This document shows, piece after piece, positions 1-6,785 of a stretch of 22,541 bases of DNA. How positions within the stretch are numbered: the first letter of the stretch is position 1; every line of letters begins with the position of its first letter. The DNA lies in contig DGLB01000066.1 in assembly GCA_002387845.1 (NCBI GenBank), forward strand, positions 38,879 to 61,419, in the 5' to 3' direction. The notes beneath the pieces were generated by a model, which saw only the letters and a list, made by a program, of their open reading frames with translations, was not told the DNA's origin and made no database searches. The stretch comes from Stenotrophomonas maltophilia. Its GTDB lineage: Bacteria > Pseudomonadota > Gammaproteobacteria > Xanthomonadales > Xanthomonadaceae. A program made the position numbers and the translations under genes.

Positions 1-121
1 GCGACCGACCCTACCGGACCTCGTGCAATGGGATGTGCGGACGGCTTTTGATGTTCCGTGGCCCGGGCACGCCCAAACACGGAAACCGATGACCGAGGGC
101 TGTTCGCCAAAAACCAACAGC
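1..121. other. Intergenic flank, nothing recognised
   Basis: Left edge of the window up to the REP element. A 60-codon open frame crosses it and runs into the 3' end of the receptor gene, but it has no ribosome binding site or recognisable composition, so I do not call it a gene. No terminator was identified. Confidence 0.4.
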
Positions 122-143
122 AGCCGGGCAAGCCCGGCTCTAC
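122..143 (-). repeat. SMAG-type REP element (GTAG palindrome)
   Basis: On the minus strand the unit begins GTAGAG and continues as an 8-bp perfect stem (AGCCGGGC / GCCCGGCT) with a 2-nt loop. This is the arrangement of the GTAG REP family described for Stenotrophomonas maltophilia. It lies 13 bp beyond the stop codon of the receptor gene, a usual site for REPs, where it may stabilise or terminate the transcript. The identical palindrome occurs twice more near 6808-6873. Confidence 0.85.
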
Positions 144-156
144 GTAGTGCGTGGCA

Positions 157-2352
157 TCACCAGCCGAACGTCGCCGTCGCCATCACCGTGCGGCCGCTGC
201 CGTAGTAGCAGGAGGAGACGCCGGTGCAGGTGGAGACGTAGCGCTTGTCCGCGAGGTTGCTGGCGTTGAGTGCCAGCTGGACGTGGGTGCTGCCGCGCTG
301 GCCCAGGTCGTAACGGATGGCCGCGTCGAGCAGGGTGTAGGAGGGGATGCGGTACAGGTTGGCGCTGTCGCCGTAGCTTTCGCCGTTGTAGCGCGCGCCT
401 GCGGCCAGGCTCAGCCCGCGCAGCGCGCCGGCCTGGAAGGTGTAGTCGGCCCAGAACGAGGCCGTGTAGTCCGGCACCATCGCCAGCTGCTTGCCGGCGT
501 ACGCGCTGGACCGGATCATTTCCGAATCCATCCGCGAGGCCGCGCCGATCAGGCTGAAGCCTTCGAACGGCGTGATGCGGCCTTCCAGTTCAATGCCACG
601 CACGCGACCTTCGTCGCCCTGGATCGAACAGGTGGTGGTGCCCGTGCTGCCACAGTTGCGATGCGCCGGATTCGGATCGTCCACGATCATGTTCTGCTGG
701 CGCAGGTCGTACACCGCCAGCGTCAGCAGACCGTCCACGTTCGCCGGCTGGTACTTCAGGCCCGCTTCCCATTGTTCGCCGGTGACCGGGTCGAACGCCG
801 TGCGGGTGAAGCTGTCCAGCGGCGACTTGGTCGACGGCTGGAACGACTCGGCGTAACTCACGTACGGTGTCAGCCCGTTCTCGAACACATACAGCACGCC
901 CGCGCGGCCGGTGAACGCCTCGTTCTTGATCACATTGTGCGGACCCGGCTGGGAGATGCCGGTGGCGATGTTGCGGGTCGCGCTCAGTGTGTCGTCCTTG
1001 GTCCAGTCATAGCGCCCCCCCAGCGTGAAACGCCAGTTCGCCACCGCCAGTTGGTCCTGCAGGTACACACCGCTCTGGCGGTTCACCCCTGCCGTCGGTG
1101 TCTCCGTGCTCACCGTCGGCTGGTAGTTGTAGTACACCGGATTGAACACATCGATCGCGCGCGGGTTGCTCATCGCGCTGCGCACGCCTTCCCAGTCCGC
1201 CCGCTGCCAGTCCCAGCCCAGCAGCAGGGTGTGGTCCACGGCACCGGTGCTGAAGCGTGCCTGCAGGCGTGTGTCGAAGGTATCGCCGTCGGAATCGCCG
1301 GTGCCCTGGACGCCACGGCGGTTCTGGGTGCGGCCATCGGCGTTGAGCGCGCCGAAGGTGACCACGCCCCGGTACAACGAATCCACGTGGGTGCGACGTG
1401 CGTTCTGGATCAGGCTCAGATGGTCGTTGAACGCATGCTCGAACATCCAGCCGGCCGTCCACAAGGTGCGGTCGAAGGTGTTCCAGCCCGGCTCGCCGAT
1501 GAACGTGGTGTTCTTCATGTAGCCGTACTGGGTCGGCTGCAGCGTGCCTGCCATCGGCAGGAACTGGTAGGTCGAGCCCCCGTCATCCTTCTGGTACATG
1601 CCCAGCAGGGTCAGGCGGGTGCGCTCGGCAATCTGCCAGGTGTAGCTCGGCGCGAGGAACCAGTGTTCCTGCTCGGTGTGTTTGATCTGGGTGTTGCCGT
1701 TGCGGTACAGCCCGACCAGGCGGCCCAGATGCGCGTTGTCCGCGCTGCCCGCACCGACGTCGAACGCTGCGCTGTACTGGCCATTCGCATCCACGCCCAG
1801 GCGCAGCAGCTGCTCCTGGTCCGGTGTGGGGGTCTTGCTGACCTGGTTGACCATGCCACCCGGTGCCATCTGCCCATACATCACGGCGGAGGGGCCCTTG
1901 AGCACCTCCACGCGGGCCAGGTTCCAGCTGTCGAACATGCTGCGGTTCCACTGGCTGCCCTGCGGCGCGCGCATGCCGTCCAGGGTGACATTGTTCGCCC
2001 AGCTGCCGGCGTCAAACCCACGGATGCGGAAGTCGTCCACACGGTTGTCGATGCCGCTGCTTTCCAGGCTGACACCGGCGACATAACGCATGGCGTCGTT
2101 GAGCGACTGCACGCCGCGCGCGTCCAGCTCGGCGCGCTCGATCACCGACACCGACTGTGCGGTCTCGGCGATCGCGGTGCTGGTCTTGGTCGCACCGCTG
2201 GTGCTGTTGGTGGTGCGGTAGGCGTTGACCTGGACGCTGTCGAGATCCGTAGCGTTCTGGGCGAAGGCGGCGGGTGCAGCCACGACCAGGACGCAGGCAA
2301 GCGCAAGCCGGTTGGGCGACAACCGAGGGAGACGGGCAGGGGAGAAAGACAT
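157..2352 (-). CDS. TonB-dependent siderophore receptor, FhuA-like
   Basis: Outer-membrane ferric-siderophore transporter of 731 residues, powered by TonB-ExbBD. Residues 1-31 form a signal peptide ending in an AFA-Q type cleavage site; a TonB-box-like DSVQVNA stretch follows. The plug domain spans about residues 60-175, with an RGFD motif and EVLKGPSAVMYG followed by GGMVN, typical of siderophore receptors. The rest is a 22-strand beta barrel ending in an aromatic residue (W731). No N-terminal STN signalling domain is visible, so it is a plain transporter. The C-terminus (NLADKRYVSTC, then C-x5-C, then TATFGW) closely resembles E. coli FhuA, including the last disulfide pair, so a hydroxamate such as ferrichrome is a reasonable guess for the ligand; this is inference. 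The start at 2352 is chosen for the signal peptide; its ribosome binding site is weak. Transcription probably starts near 2448 under Fur control. Confidence 0.93.
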   Translation of the reverse strand: MSFSPARLPRLSPNRLALACVLVVAAPAAFAQNATDLDSVQVNAYRTTNSTSGATKTSTAIAETAQSVSVIERAELDARGVQSLNDAMRYVAGVSLESSGIDNRVDDFRIRGFDAGSWANNVTLDGMRAPQGSQWNRSMFDSWNLARVEVLKGPSAVMYGQMAPGGMVNQVSKTPTPDQEQLLRLGVDANGQYSAAFDVGAGSADNAHLGRLVGLYRNGNTQIKHTEQEHWFLAPSYTWQIAERTRLTLLGMYQKDDGGSTYQFLPMAGTLQPTQYGYMKNTTFIGEPGWNTFDRTLWTAGWMFEHAFNDHLSLIQNARRTHVDSLYRGVVTFGALNADGRTQNRRGVQGTGDSDGDTFDTRLQARFSTGAVDHTLLLGWDWQRADWEGVRSAMSNPRAIDVFNPVYYNYQPTVSTETPTAGVNRQSGVYLQDQLAVANWRFTLGGRYDWTKDDTLSATRNIATGISQPGPHNVIKNEAFTGRAGVLYVFENGLTPYVSYAESFQPSTKSPLDSFTRTAFDPVTGEQWEAGLKYQPANVDGLLTLAVYDLRQQNMIVDDPNPAHRNCGSTGTTTCSIQGDEGRVRGIELEGRITPFEGFSLIGAASRMDSEMIRSSAYAGKQLAMVPDYTASFWADYTFQAGALRGLSLAAGARYNGESYGDSANLYRIPSYTLLDAAIRYDLGQRGSTHVQLALNASNLADKRYVSTCTGVSSCYYGSGRTVMATATFGW

Positions 2353-2454
2353 GGGGCACTCGATGTTCGGAAGGGGCGCAGGCGCTGGCCTGTGCGCGCG
2401 AACCGAAGCGGCTACCAGCGTCGAAACCGTCGTGAATACGACGTTGCGTGACGC

Positions 2455-2483
2455 ATTGTAAAAGTTAAACCGGGATGATGCAA
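2455..2483 (-). promoter_or_regulatory. Predicted sigma-70 promoter of the siderophore receptor
   Basis: Reading the minus strand, a -35-like TTGCAT (2478-2483) and a -10-like TACAAT (2455-2460) are separated by exactly 17 bp. It is oriented towards the receptor gene, leaving a 5' leader of about 95 nt. The -10 matches consensus at 5 of 6 positions; the -35 is weaker. Confidence 0.55.
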
Positions 2484-2502
2484 TTGCGACCTATTCGCAT
2501 AT
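2482..2502 (-). promoter_or_regulatory. Fur-box-like operator
   Basis: Imperfect palindrome AATTGCGA-CCTAT-TCGCATAT, with six of eight arm positions symmetric. It resembles the GCGAAT...TTCGC variants of Fur boxes found in front of iron-uptake genes. It overlaps the last bases of the predicted -35 of the receptor promoter, as expected for an iron-dependent repressor site. Assignment rests on symmetry, position and gene function; no matrix score was computed. Confidence 0.5.
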
Positions 2503-2592
2503 ACAAAAGTCGTTGCCCGAAGGGTTGTTGCACATGCGGGCTTGTACTGGTCGGATGATCGCCTGTGTTCCATATTTGAGTGCAATCTTCGC

Positions 2593-2620
2593 TTGCATCC
2601 GGCCCCGGGAGGTCTAGAAT
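2593..2620 (+). promoter_or_regulatory. Predicted sigma-70 promoter of the EF-G paralog leader
   Basis: TTGCAT (2593-2598) and TAGAAT (2615-2620) are separated by 16 bp. Predicted transcription starts near 2627, about 22 nt before the first leader ORF and about 300 nt before the EF-G paralog, so the transcript would have a long structured leader. Confidence 0.5.
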
Positions 2621-2648
2621 GCGCCCCATACCCCGGACCTGAACCGAC

Positions 2649-2735
2649 ATGACCTCGATGCCGCTCCTGACGTTTTTTACCCAGAACCGCGTTCGCGCGG
2701 AACGGGCGCGTCTGCCCTGCGGCTCAGGCGGCTGA
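2649..2735 (+). CDS. Putative attenuator leader peptide, 28 codons
   Basis: Small ORF beginning MTSMPLLTFFTQNR and rich in arginine in its middle (codons 14, 16, 19 and 21), with a Phe-Phe pair at codons 9-10. Codons 19-22 overlap the 5' strand of a predicted antiterminator (2704-2714), and the stop codon lies at the base of a perfect 8-bp hairpin (2733-2750). An intrinsic terminator follows 33 bp after the stop. This geometry is that of a ribosome-controlled transcription attenuator. The ribosome binding site is poor (only a GGA about 12 nt upstream), which is the main doubt. The amino acid or condition sensed cannot be read with confidence. Confidence 0.42.
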   Translation: MTSMPLLTFFTQNRVRAERARLPCGSGG

Positions 2736-2776
2736 CCGGTTTACCGGTCACCTCACAGATCCCAGACAGAGCGCCC
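2704..2776 (+). promoter_or_regulatory. Predicted antiterminator, alternative to the leader terminator
   Basis: The 11-nt segment GGGCGCGTCTG (2704-2714) is fully complementary to CAGAC (2763-2767) plus GCGCCC (2771-2776), with a 3-nt bulge at 2768-2770. The pairing uses the upstream arm of the terminator stem, so the two structures exclude each other. The 5' strand lies inside the leader ORF, so the position of the translating ribosome could decide which forms. A small UUCG-loop hairpin just upstream (CCGCG-TTCG-CGCGG, from 2687) may act as a pause structure. Confidence 0.55.
2733..2750 (+). repeat. Perfect hairpin at the leader ORF stop codon
   Basis: TGACCGGT / ACCGGTCA inverted repeat with 2-nt spacer. 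It starts exactly at the TGA stop of the leader ORF, sits between the two strands of the antiterminator, and would stack within its loop. Confidence 0.6.
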
Positions 2777-2797
2777 ATCGGGCGCTCTTTTCGTTTC
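2768..2797 (+). terminator. Intrinsic terminator inside the leader (attenuator)
   Basis: A 9-bp perfect stem, AGAGCGCCC / GGGCGCTCT, with a 3-nt loop, is followed by a T-rich tract (TTCGTTT). It lies between the predicted promoter and the EF-G paralog, with no complete larger gene upstream that it could terminate on this strand, so it is best read as a conditional terminator. Confidence 0.75.
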
Positions 2798-2835
2798 AGC
2801 CACAACAGACTTCAGATGACCAAGGAGAACGTGCC

Positions 2836-2880
2836 ATGCACCTGATTGCCGAGCCCCAAATCTGGCCGCACGCCTGTTAG
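2836..2880 (+). CDS. Second leader ORF or terC start relic, 14 codons
   Basis: Encodes MHLIAEPQIWPHAC. It has the best ribosome binding site of the region (AAGGAG at 2822-2827, 8 nt before the ATG), far better than the EF-G paralog's own. The stop codon TAG lies in the loop of a strong hairpin (2866-2897). Two readings: a functional leader peptide that controls translation of the downstream gene, or the surviving first ten codons of a TerC-family membrane protein gene, since HLIAEPQIW resembles from memory the N-terminus of such proteins. The terC reading would make the upstream attenuator a leftover of that gene. I cannot decide between them from sequence alone. Confidence 0.4.
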   Translation: MHLIAEPQIWPHAC

Positions 2881-2897
2881 CCAATGGCGGCGTGCGG
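2866..2897 (+). promoter_or_regulatory. Hairpin enclosing the stop codon of the second leader ORF
   Basis: CCGCACGCC (2866-2874) pairs perfectly with GGCGTGCGG (2889-2897); one more G-C pair extends the stem at 2865/2898. The 14-nt loop contains the TAG stop and a small inner GCC/GGC stem. No T tract follows, so it is not an intrinsic terminator. A ribosome finishing the 14-codon ORF would open it, and the EF-G paralog start lies 32 nt downstream. Confidence 0.55.
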
Positions 2898-2929
2898 CTC
2901 TTCCAATGTTGGCAACGAGATCGCATTCC

Positions 2930-4969
2930 ATGAACACCCAGAACACCCTCAATCTTCGGCGCAACCTCGGCATCATTGCCCATATCGACGCCGGCAAGAC
3001 CACCCTCACCGAACGCCTGCTATGGAAAACCGGCGAGATCCATCGCGTGGGCGAAGTCCACGACGGCGCGACCACCACCGATTTTTCGGCGATCGAGCGC
3101 GAGCGTGGCATCACCATCGGAGCCGCTGCGGTGCAGGCGCACTGGGCCCCGCGTGACCAGCCTACCCACCACCTGACCCTGATCGACACGCCCGGGCACA
3201 TCGACTTCGCGATTGAAGTGGAGCGCTCGCTGCGCGTGCTGGATGGCGCGGTCGCGGTGTTCTCCGCGGTCGATGGCGTGCAGCCACAATCGGAGACGGT
3301 GTGGCACCAGGCGCGACGTCACGGTGTGCCGCTGATTGCGTTCGTCAACAAGATGGACCGCATTGGTGCGTCCTTCGAACGCGTGCTGGACCAGTTGCAG
3401 GACAAGCTGCAGGCGCGACCGTGGGCGCTGGGCGTTCCGTTCGGGGCCGAATCGGCGTTCAGCGGCTGGGTCGACCTGGTCGATCGCAGCGTGGTGCGCT
3501 GGGACGAGGCCGGTACGCCCACCCGTACGGGCTGGAGCGCGGACGAGCAGGCTCAGTGGGAGCCGGCACGTGCACGCCTGGTCGAATCGGTGGCTGACCA
3601 CGACGAGTTGCTGGCGGACCTGTGGCTGGGCGGTGGCGAGGTCGGTGCGCCGGCCCTGCGTGCAGCGCTGCGCCGGGCCACGCTGGCCGGTGCCGGTGTG
3701 CCGGTGCTGGCGGGCGCGGCGGTCAAGAGCAAGGGGATTGAAACCCTGCTCGACGCCATCGTCGACTATCTGCCTGCGCCGGAAGATCGGCCTGCCGTGG
3801 TCGCTGAAGACGCCCAGGGTGAGGTGGTGCTGCCGCCGGATTCGAACGGTTCGCTGGCGGCACTGCTGTTCAAGATCACGCATCAGCATCACGGTGCGCT
3901 GAGCTTCGTACGCCTGTACTCGGGCACGCTGAAGGTGGGCGATTCGCTGGCCAGTTCGCAGCATCCGCAGGGACGGCGGGTGAGCCGGCTGGTGCGCGTG
4001 CAGGCCGACCAGACCCACGACATCCAGCAGGCCGTGGCCGGCGACATCGTGGCCGTGCTTGGCTGGAAGGACGCGGTGAGCGGTGAAACGCTCAGTGCAC
4101 CGGCACACCCGCTGCGGCTGGACGCGATCCAGGCGCAGCAGGCGGTGCTGGCGTGGCGGCTGACCGCTGAAAAGGCGGCCGACCTGATCCGCATCAGCCA
4201 GGGCCTGGCCAGCCTGGCCCAGGAAGACCCGTCGTTCCGCGTCGACACCGATGCGGACACCGGTGAAACCCTAGTCTGGGGCATGGGCGAGCTGCACCTG
4301 GAGGTCATGGTGGAACGCCTGCGCACGGAGTGGAATGTCAACGTGCGTACCGGCGCGCCGCGCGTGGCCTACCAGGAGACGCCGCGACAGGTCGTGCGTG
4401 CGGTGGAAGGCAAGGTGGTCAAGCAGACCGGCGGTTCGGGTCAGTTTGCCCGCGTGGTGATCGACGTGGCCCCGCGCGAGGACGGCGAGGTGAGCTTCGA
4501 GGATCGCACCGTGGGCGGGGTGATTCCACGTGGGTTTGTCTCGGCAGTGGAAAAGGGCGTGCGCGCAGCGCTGTCGGAAGGCCCGCAGGGCCATCCGGTG
4601 GTGGGGCTCACGGTGACCCTGATCGACGGCCAGACCCATGCCAAGGATTCCTCGGACATGGCCTTCCATCGCGCCGGCGCGGAAGCAGTGAAAGCCGCAC
4701 TGGTGCAGGGGGGCACGCGTTTGCTGGAACCGGTGATGGAGATCGCCATCCATGTGCCTTCGGTGCATGTGGGCGACGTGGTCGGCGACCTCAACCGTCG
4801 CCACGGGCGGGTGTCCTCGATCGATGACCTGGGCGGTCGTGCCGAGGTGGTCGGAATGGCACCGCTGGCGCAGTTGTCCGGTTACACCACGGCGCTGCGA
4901 TCGCTGACCCAGGGGCGGGCATCGAGTGACATGCGCTTCACCGGTTACGAGGAAGTGCAGGCCGCATGA
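2930..4969 (+). CDS. Elongation factor G paralog (translational GTPase)
   Basis: 679-residue GTPase with the full EF-G layout: G domain with AHIDAGKT (17-24), switch I ending RERGITI, DTPGH (86-90) and NKMD (140-143); domain II; domain III with the WGMGELHLEV motif; domain IV with KQTGGSGQFA and a His at 570 in THAKDSSDMAF, the place of the translocation-critical His583 of E. coli EF-G; and a C-terminal domain V. It is EF-G-like (GEVHDG, EGKVV) rather than Tet(M)-like, and is slightly shorter than housekeeping EF-G (about 700). No rpsL, rpsG or tuf neighbours are present, so it is a second copy outside the str operon. The ATG at 2930 is chosen because homology begins at once; an upstream TTG (2846) would add 28 unrelated residues. 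Its ribosome binding site is weak, suggesting coupling to the leader ORF. Role unknown: possibly ribosome rescue, recycling or antibiotic protection. Confidence 0.9.
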   Translation: MNTQNTLNLRRNLGIIAHIDAGKTTLTERLLWKTGEIHRVGEVHDGATTTDFSAIERERGITIGAAAVQAHWAPRDQPTHHLTLIDTPGHIDFAIEVERSLRVLDGAVAVFSAVDGVQPQSETVWHQARRHGVPLIAFVNKMDRIGASFERVLDQLQDKLQARPWALGVPFGAESAFSGWVDLVDRSVVRWDEAGTPTRTGWSADEQAQWEPARARLVESVADHDELLADLWLGGGEVGAPALRAALRRATLAGAGVPVLAGAAVKSKGIETLLDAIVDYLPAPEDRPAVVAEDAQGEVVLPPDSNGSLAALLFKITHQHHGALSFVRLYSGTLKVGDSLASSQHPQGRRVSRLVRVQADQTHDIQQAVAGDIVAVLGWKDAVSGETLSAPAHPLRLDAIQAQQAVLAWRLTAEKAADLIRISQGLASLAQEDPSFRVDTDADTGETLVWGMGELHLEVMVERLRTEWNVNVRTGAPRVAYQETPRQVVRAVEGKVVKQTGGSGQFARVVIDVAPREDGEVSFEDRTVGGVIPRGFVSAVEKGVRAALSEGPQGHPVVGLTVTLIDGQTHAKDSSDMAFHRAGAEAVKAALVQGGTRLLEPVMEIAIHVPSVHVGDVVGDLNRRHGRVSSIDDLGGRAEVVGMAPLAQLSGYTTALRSLTQGRASSDMRFTGYEEVQAA

Positions 4970-4977
4970 AGCGGGAA

Positions 4978-5007
4978 GGGGGGCCGGGTGACCGGCTCCC
5001 CTTTTTT
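4978..5007 (+). terminator. Strong intrinsic terminator after the EF-G paralog
   Basis: A 10-bp stem, GGGGGGCCGG / CCGGCTCCCC (one G-T wobble), with GTGA loop and six T residues. It starts 9 nt after the EF-G paralog stop codon and separates that gene from the peptidase-fnr unit. Confidence 0.92.
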
Positions 5008-5042
5008 GTCATCGGATTCCGGCGACATGCAGGGCGTGTCGT

Positions 5043-5048
5043 TACAAT
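5043..5048 (+). promoter_or_regulatory. Possible -10 element for the peptidase-fnr operon
   Basis: TACAAT lies 30 bp before the preferred start codon, just after the terminator of the previous unit. No good -35 hexamer is found 16-18 bp upstream, so this may be an activator-dependent promoter or a chance match. Confidence 0.35.
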
Positions 5049-5078
5049 GGGGCAACATTGCAACTGGAACACCGCTCA

Positions 5079-5999
5079 ATGGCCACTTCGCATTTCTATC
5101 CGGTGGGTACGCCCGGCCAGCCTTGGGGCGATGAGGAACGCACGCAGTGGCGTCAGCGGCAGATCGTCCAGCGCAGCCATGCGCGCGACGTGGTTGCGGC
5201 CGTGCAGGACCTGCCCGGCACGTTGAACGTGGTGCAGTACGGTGAGCTGGAGACCGGGCCGGACCGTTATCCGTTGCTGGCCGTGGTCAGCCGTGACTGG
5301 AATGAGGCGCTGCCGACCGCGCTGGTGACCGGTGGCGTGCATGGCTATGAAACCAGTGGCGTGCACGGTGCGCTGCAGTTCCTGCAGCAGCATGCCGGCG
5401 CGTATGCGGGCAGGCTCAACCTGGTCGTGGTGCCCTGCGTGTGCCCGTGGGGTTACGAGCGCATCCAGCGCTGGAACCACGATGCGGTGGATCCCAACCG
5501 CAGCTTCCGCAACGGCGGCCTGATCGTCGAGTCGGCGGCACTGATGAACTGGATCAGCGCGCAGGGCATTGCGCCCCTGGTCCACCTCGACCTGCACGAA
5601 ACCACCGACAGTGACGCGCATGAATTTGATCCTGCGCTCGCCTCGCGTGATGGCAAGGCGTGGGTGCCGGAATCCATCCCCGATGGCTTCTATGTCATCG
5701 GCAATAGTGAGAATCCCGAGCATGCGTTCCAGAAGGCGCTCATCGCCGCAGTGGAACCTATCACCCATATCGCCCCCGCGGATGCGCAGGGGCACCTGGT
5801 GGGCCTGCCGCTGCAGTCGCACGGCGTGGTCTGGGGGGAGTCGCGTTCGATCGGGGCCTGCGCCGGCTTCACCGATGCCCGGTTTGCCACCACCACTGAA
5901 GTGTATCCGGACAGCCCGCGCACCAGCGCCAAGGAATGCAATGCGGCCCAGGTGGCGGCAGTGCGCGCCGGACTGGATTTCGCGTTGGCGGCGCGCTGA
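5079..5999 (+). CDS. M14-family zinc carboxypeptidase-like protein
   Basis: 306-residue protein of the M14 metallopeptidase / succinylglutamate desuccinylase-like superfamily. The zinc site is visible as HGYE (HxxE) in GGVHGYETSG and a third ligand His in HLDLHETTD; VDPNRSF matches the substrate-binding NPNR-type motif; the general base Glu is in TTEVYPDSP near the C-terminus. No signal peptide or membrane segment is visible, so it is probably cytoplasmic and may trim peptides or acyl-amino acids. An upstream TTG at 5058 is in frame, but the ATG at 5079 gives MATSHFYPVG and is preferred. It is followed after only 3 bp by the FNR-type regulator, so the two are very probably cotranscribed. The substrate is not predictable from sequence. 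Confidence 0.85.
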   Translation: MATSHFYPVGTPGQPWGDEERTQWRQRQIVQRSHARDVVAAVQDLPGTLNVVQYGELETGPDRYPLLAVVSRDWNEALPTALVTGGVHGYETSGVHGALQFLQQHAGAYAGRLNLVVVPCVCPWGYERIQRWNHDAVDPNRSFRNGGLIVESAALMNWISAQGIAPLVHLDLHETTDSDAHEFDPALASRDGKAWVPESIPDGFYVIGNSENPEHAFQKALIAAVEPITHIAPADAQGHLVGLPLQSHGVVWGESRSIGACAGFTDARFATTTEVYPDSPRTSAKECNAAQVAAVRAGLDFALAAR

Positions 6000-6002
6000 T
6001 CC

Positions 6003-6785
6003 GTGACCGCCCGCACGGGAACCAGTGCCACGCCGAATCCTGCGGCGGCGGATGATGGCGACGCGCTGCATTTCTGCAGCACGTGTGCGCTCTCCGAGGC
6101 CTGCATGTCGCAGGGCTACGACAAGCACGCGCTCGGCGAGCTGCATGTGCTGGTTGACCACGTCGGGCCGTTCAAGACCGACGAGTATCTGTTCCGTGCC
6201 GGAGATCCGTTCGACGCCATTGCCGCGGTGCGTGCCGGCATGGTCAAGACCTTCCTGGTCGACAGCCAGGGGGTGGAGCAGGTGCTGGGTTTCAGCCTGC
6301 CGGGCGAGGTGATCGGCCTCAACGCGATTCATGGAGCCCGCTACCCGTGCAACGCGGTGGCATTGGACACGGTGTATCTGTGCCGGTTCTCGTTCCCCAA
6401 GATGAGCGTGCTGGCCAGCCGCATGCCGGGGTTGCAGGCGCGGTTGTTCAGCCTGCTCAGTGCGGAGATCGGCAAAGTCACCACGCTGGCGGCCAATCAG
6501 CGGTCGGATGCGCGCCTGGCGGCGTTTCTGCTGGACCTGTCCGCGCGTTATGCGCAACGCGGCTTCTCGGCAACGCGATTCAACTTGACCATGACCAAGC
6601 TGGACATCGCCAACTATCTGCGCATGGCACCGGAAACCACCAGCCGGGTGCTGCGGAGGTTCAGTGACGAACAGATCATTGCGGTGAACCAGCGTGAGAT
6701 CGTGCTGCTGCAGCCCGAGCGCCTGCACGCACTGGCCGACGTGGCCTCGCCGCCATCGGCCGTAGAGCGGGGCTTGCCCCGCTGA
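6003..6785 (+). CDS. fnr: FNR/Anr-type oxygen-sensing transcriptional regulator
   Basis: 260-residue Crp/Fnr family activator. N-terminal cysteines 25, 28 and 34 have the C-x2-C-x5-C spacing of the essential cysteines of E. coli FNR, and Cys116 (YPCNAV) matches the fourth ligand, so it should carry an oxygen-labile [4Fe-4S] cluster. A cyclic-nucleotide-binding fold (about 55-155), dimer helix, then a winged helix: the recognition helix PETTSRVLRRF keeps the E-xx-SR residues that read TTGA half sites. Start codon is GTG, 3 bp after the peptidase stop; no alternative in-frame ATG precedes the cysteines. The last eight codons (after PPSA) are contributed by a REP element that also supplies the TGA stop. 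Nearby likely targets are the arginine antiporters and the PAS-reductase pair. Confidence 0.92.
   Translation: MTARTGTSATPNPAAADDGDALHFCSTCALSEACMSQGYDKHALGELHVLVDHVGPFKTDEYLFRAGDPFDAIAAVRAGMVKTFLVDSQGVEQVLGFSLPGEVIGLNAIHGARYPCNAVALDTVYLCRFSFPKMSVLASRMPGLQARLFSLLSAEIGKVTTLAANQRSDARLAAFLLDLSARYAQRGFSATRFNLTMTKLDIANYLRMAPETTSRVLRRFSDEQIIAVNQREIVLLQPERLHALADVASPPSAVERGLPR
6762..6783 (+). repeat. SMAG-type REP element forming the end of fnr
   Basis: GTAGAGCGGGGC-TT-GCCCCGCT variant: 8-bp perfect stem, GTAG head on the plus strand. It encodes the last residues of the FNR protein and overlaps its stop codon. It is in opposite orientation to the two following REPs. Confidence 0.85.

Noticed and set aside
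151..2451. 766-codon plus-strand open frame opposite the TonB receptor
   Set aside because: Antisense shadow of a well-supported receptor gene; no recognisable motifs and no ribosome binding site.
2619..2642. Seven-codon ORF after a GGGAGG ribosome-binding-like sequence
   Set aside because: Its apparent ribosome binding site lies upstream of the predicted transcription start and its start codon overlaps the -10 hexamer, so it would not be in the mRNA.
2846..2929. TTG-initiated N-terminal extension of the EF-G paralog
   Set aside because: The 28 extra residues have no EF-G similarity and cross the stem-loop and leader ORF; homology starts at the ATG at 2930.
2930..4969. Tet(M)-type ribosomal protection protein
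   Set aside because: Motifs such as GEVHDG and the domain IV GSGQFA/His570 region match EF-G rather than the Tet(M) family.
5076..6728. 550-codon minus-strand frame across the peptidase and fnr
   Set aside because: Spans two real genes and their junction on the other strand; His/Arg/Gln-rich antisense composition.
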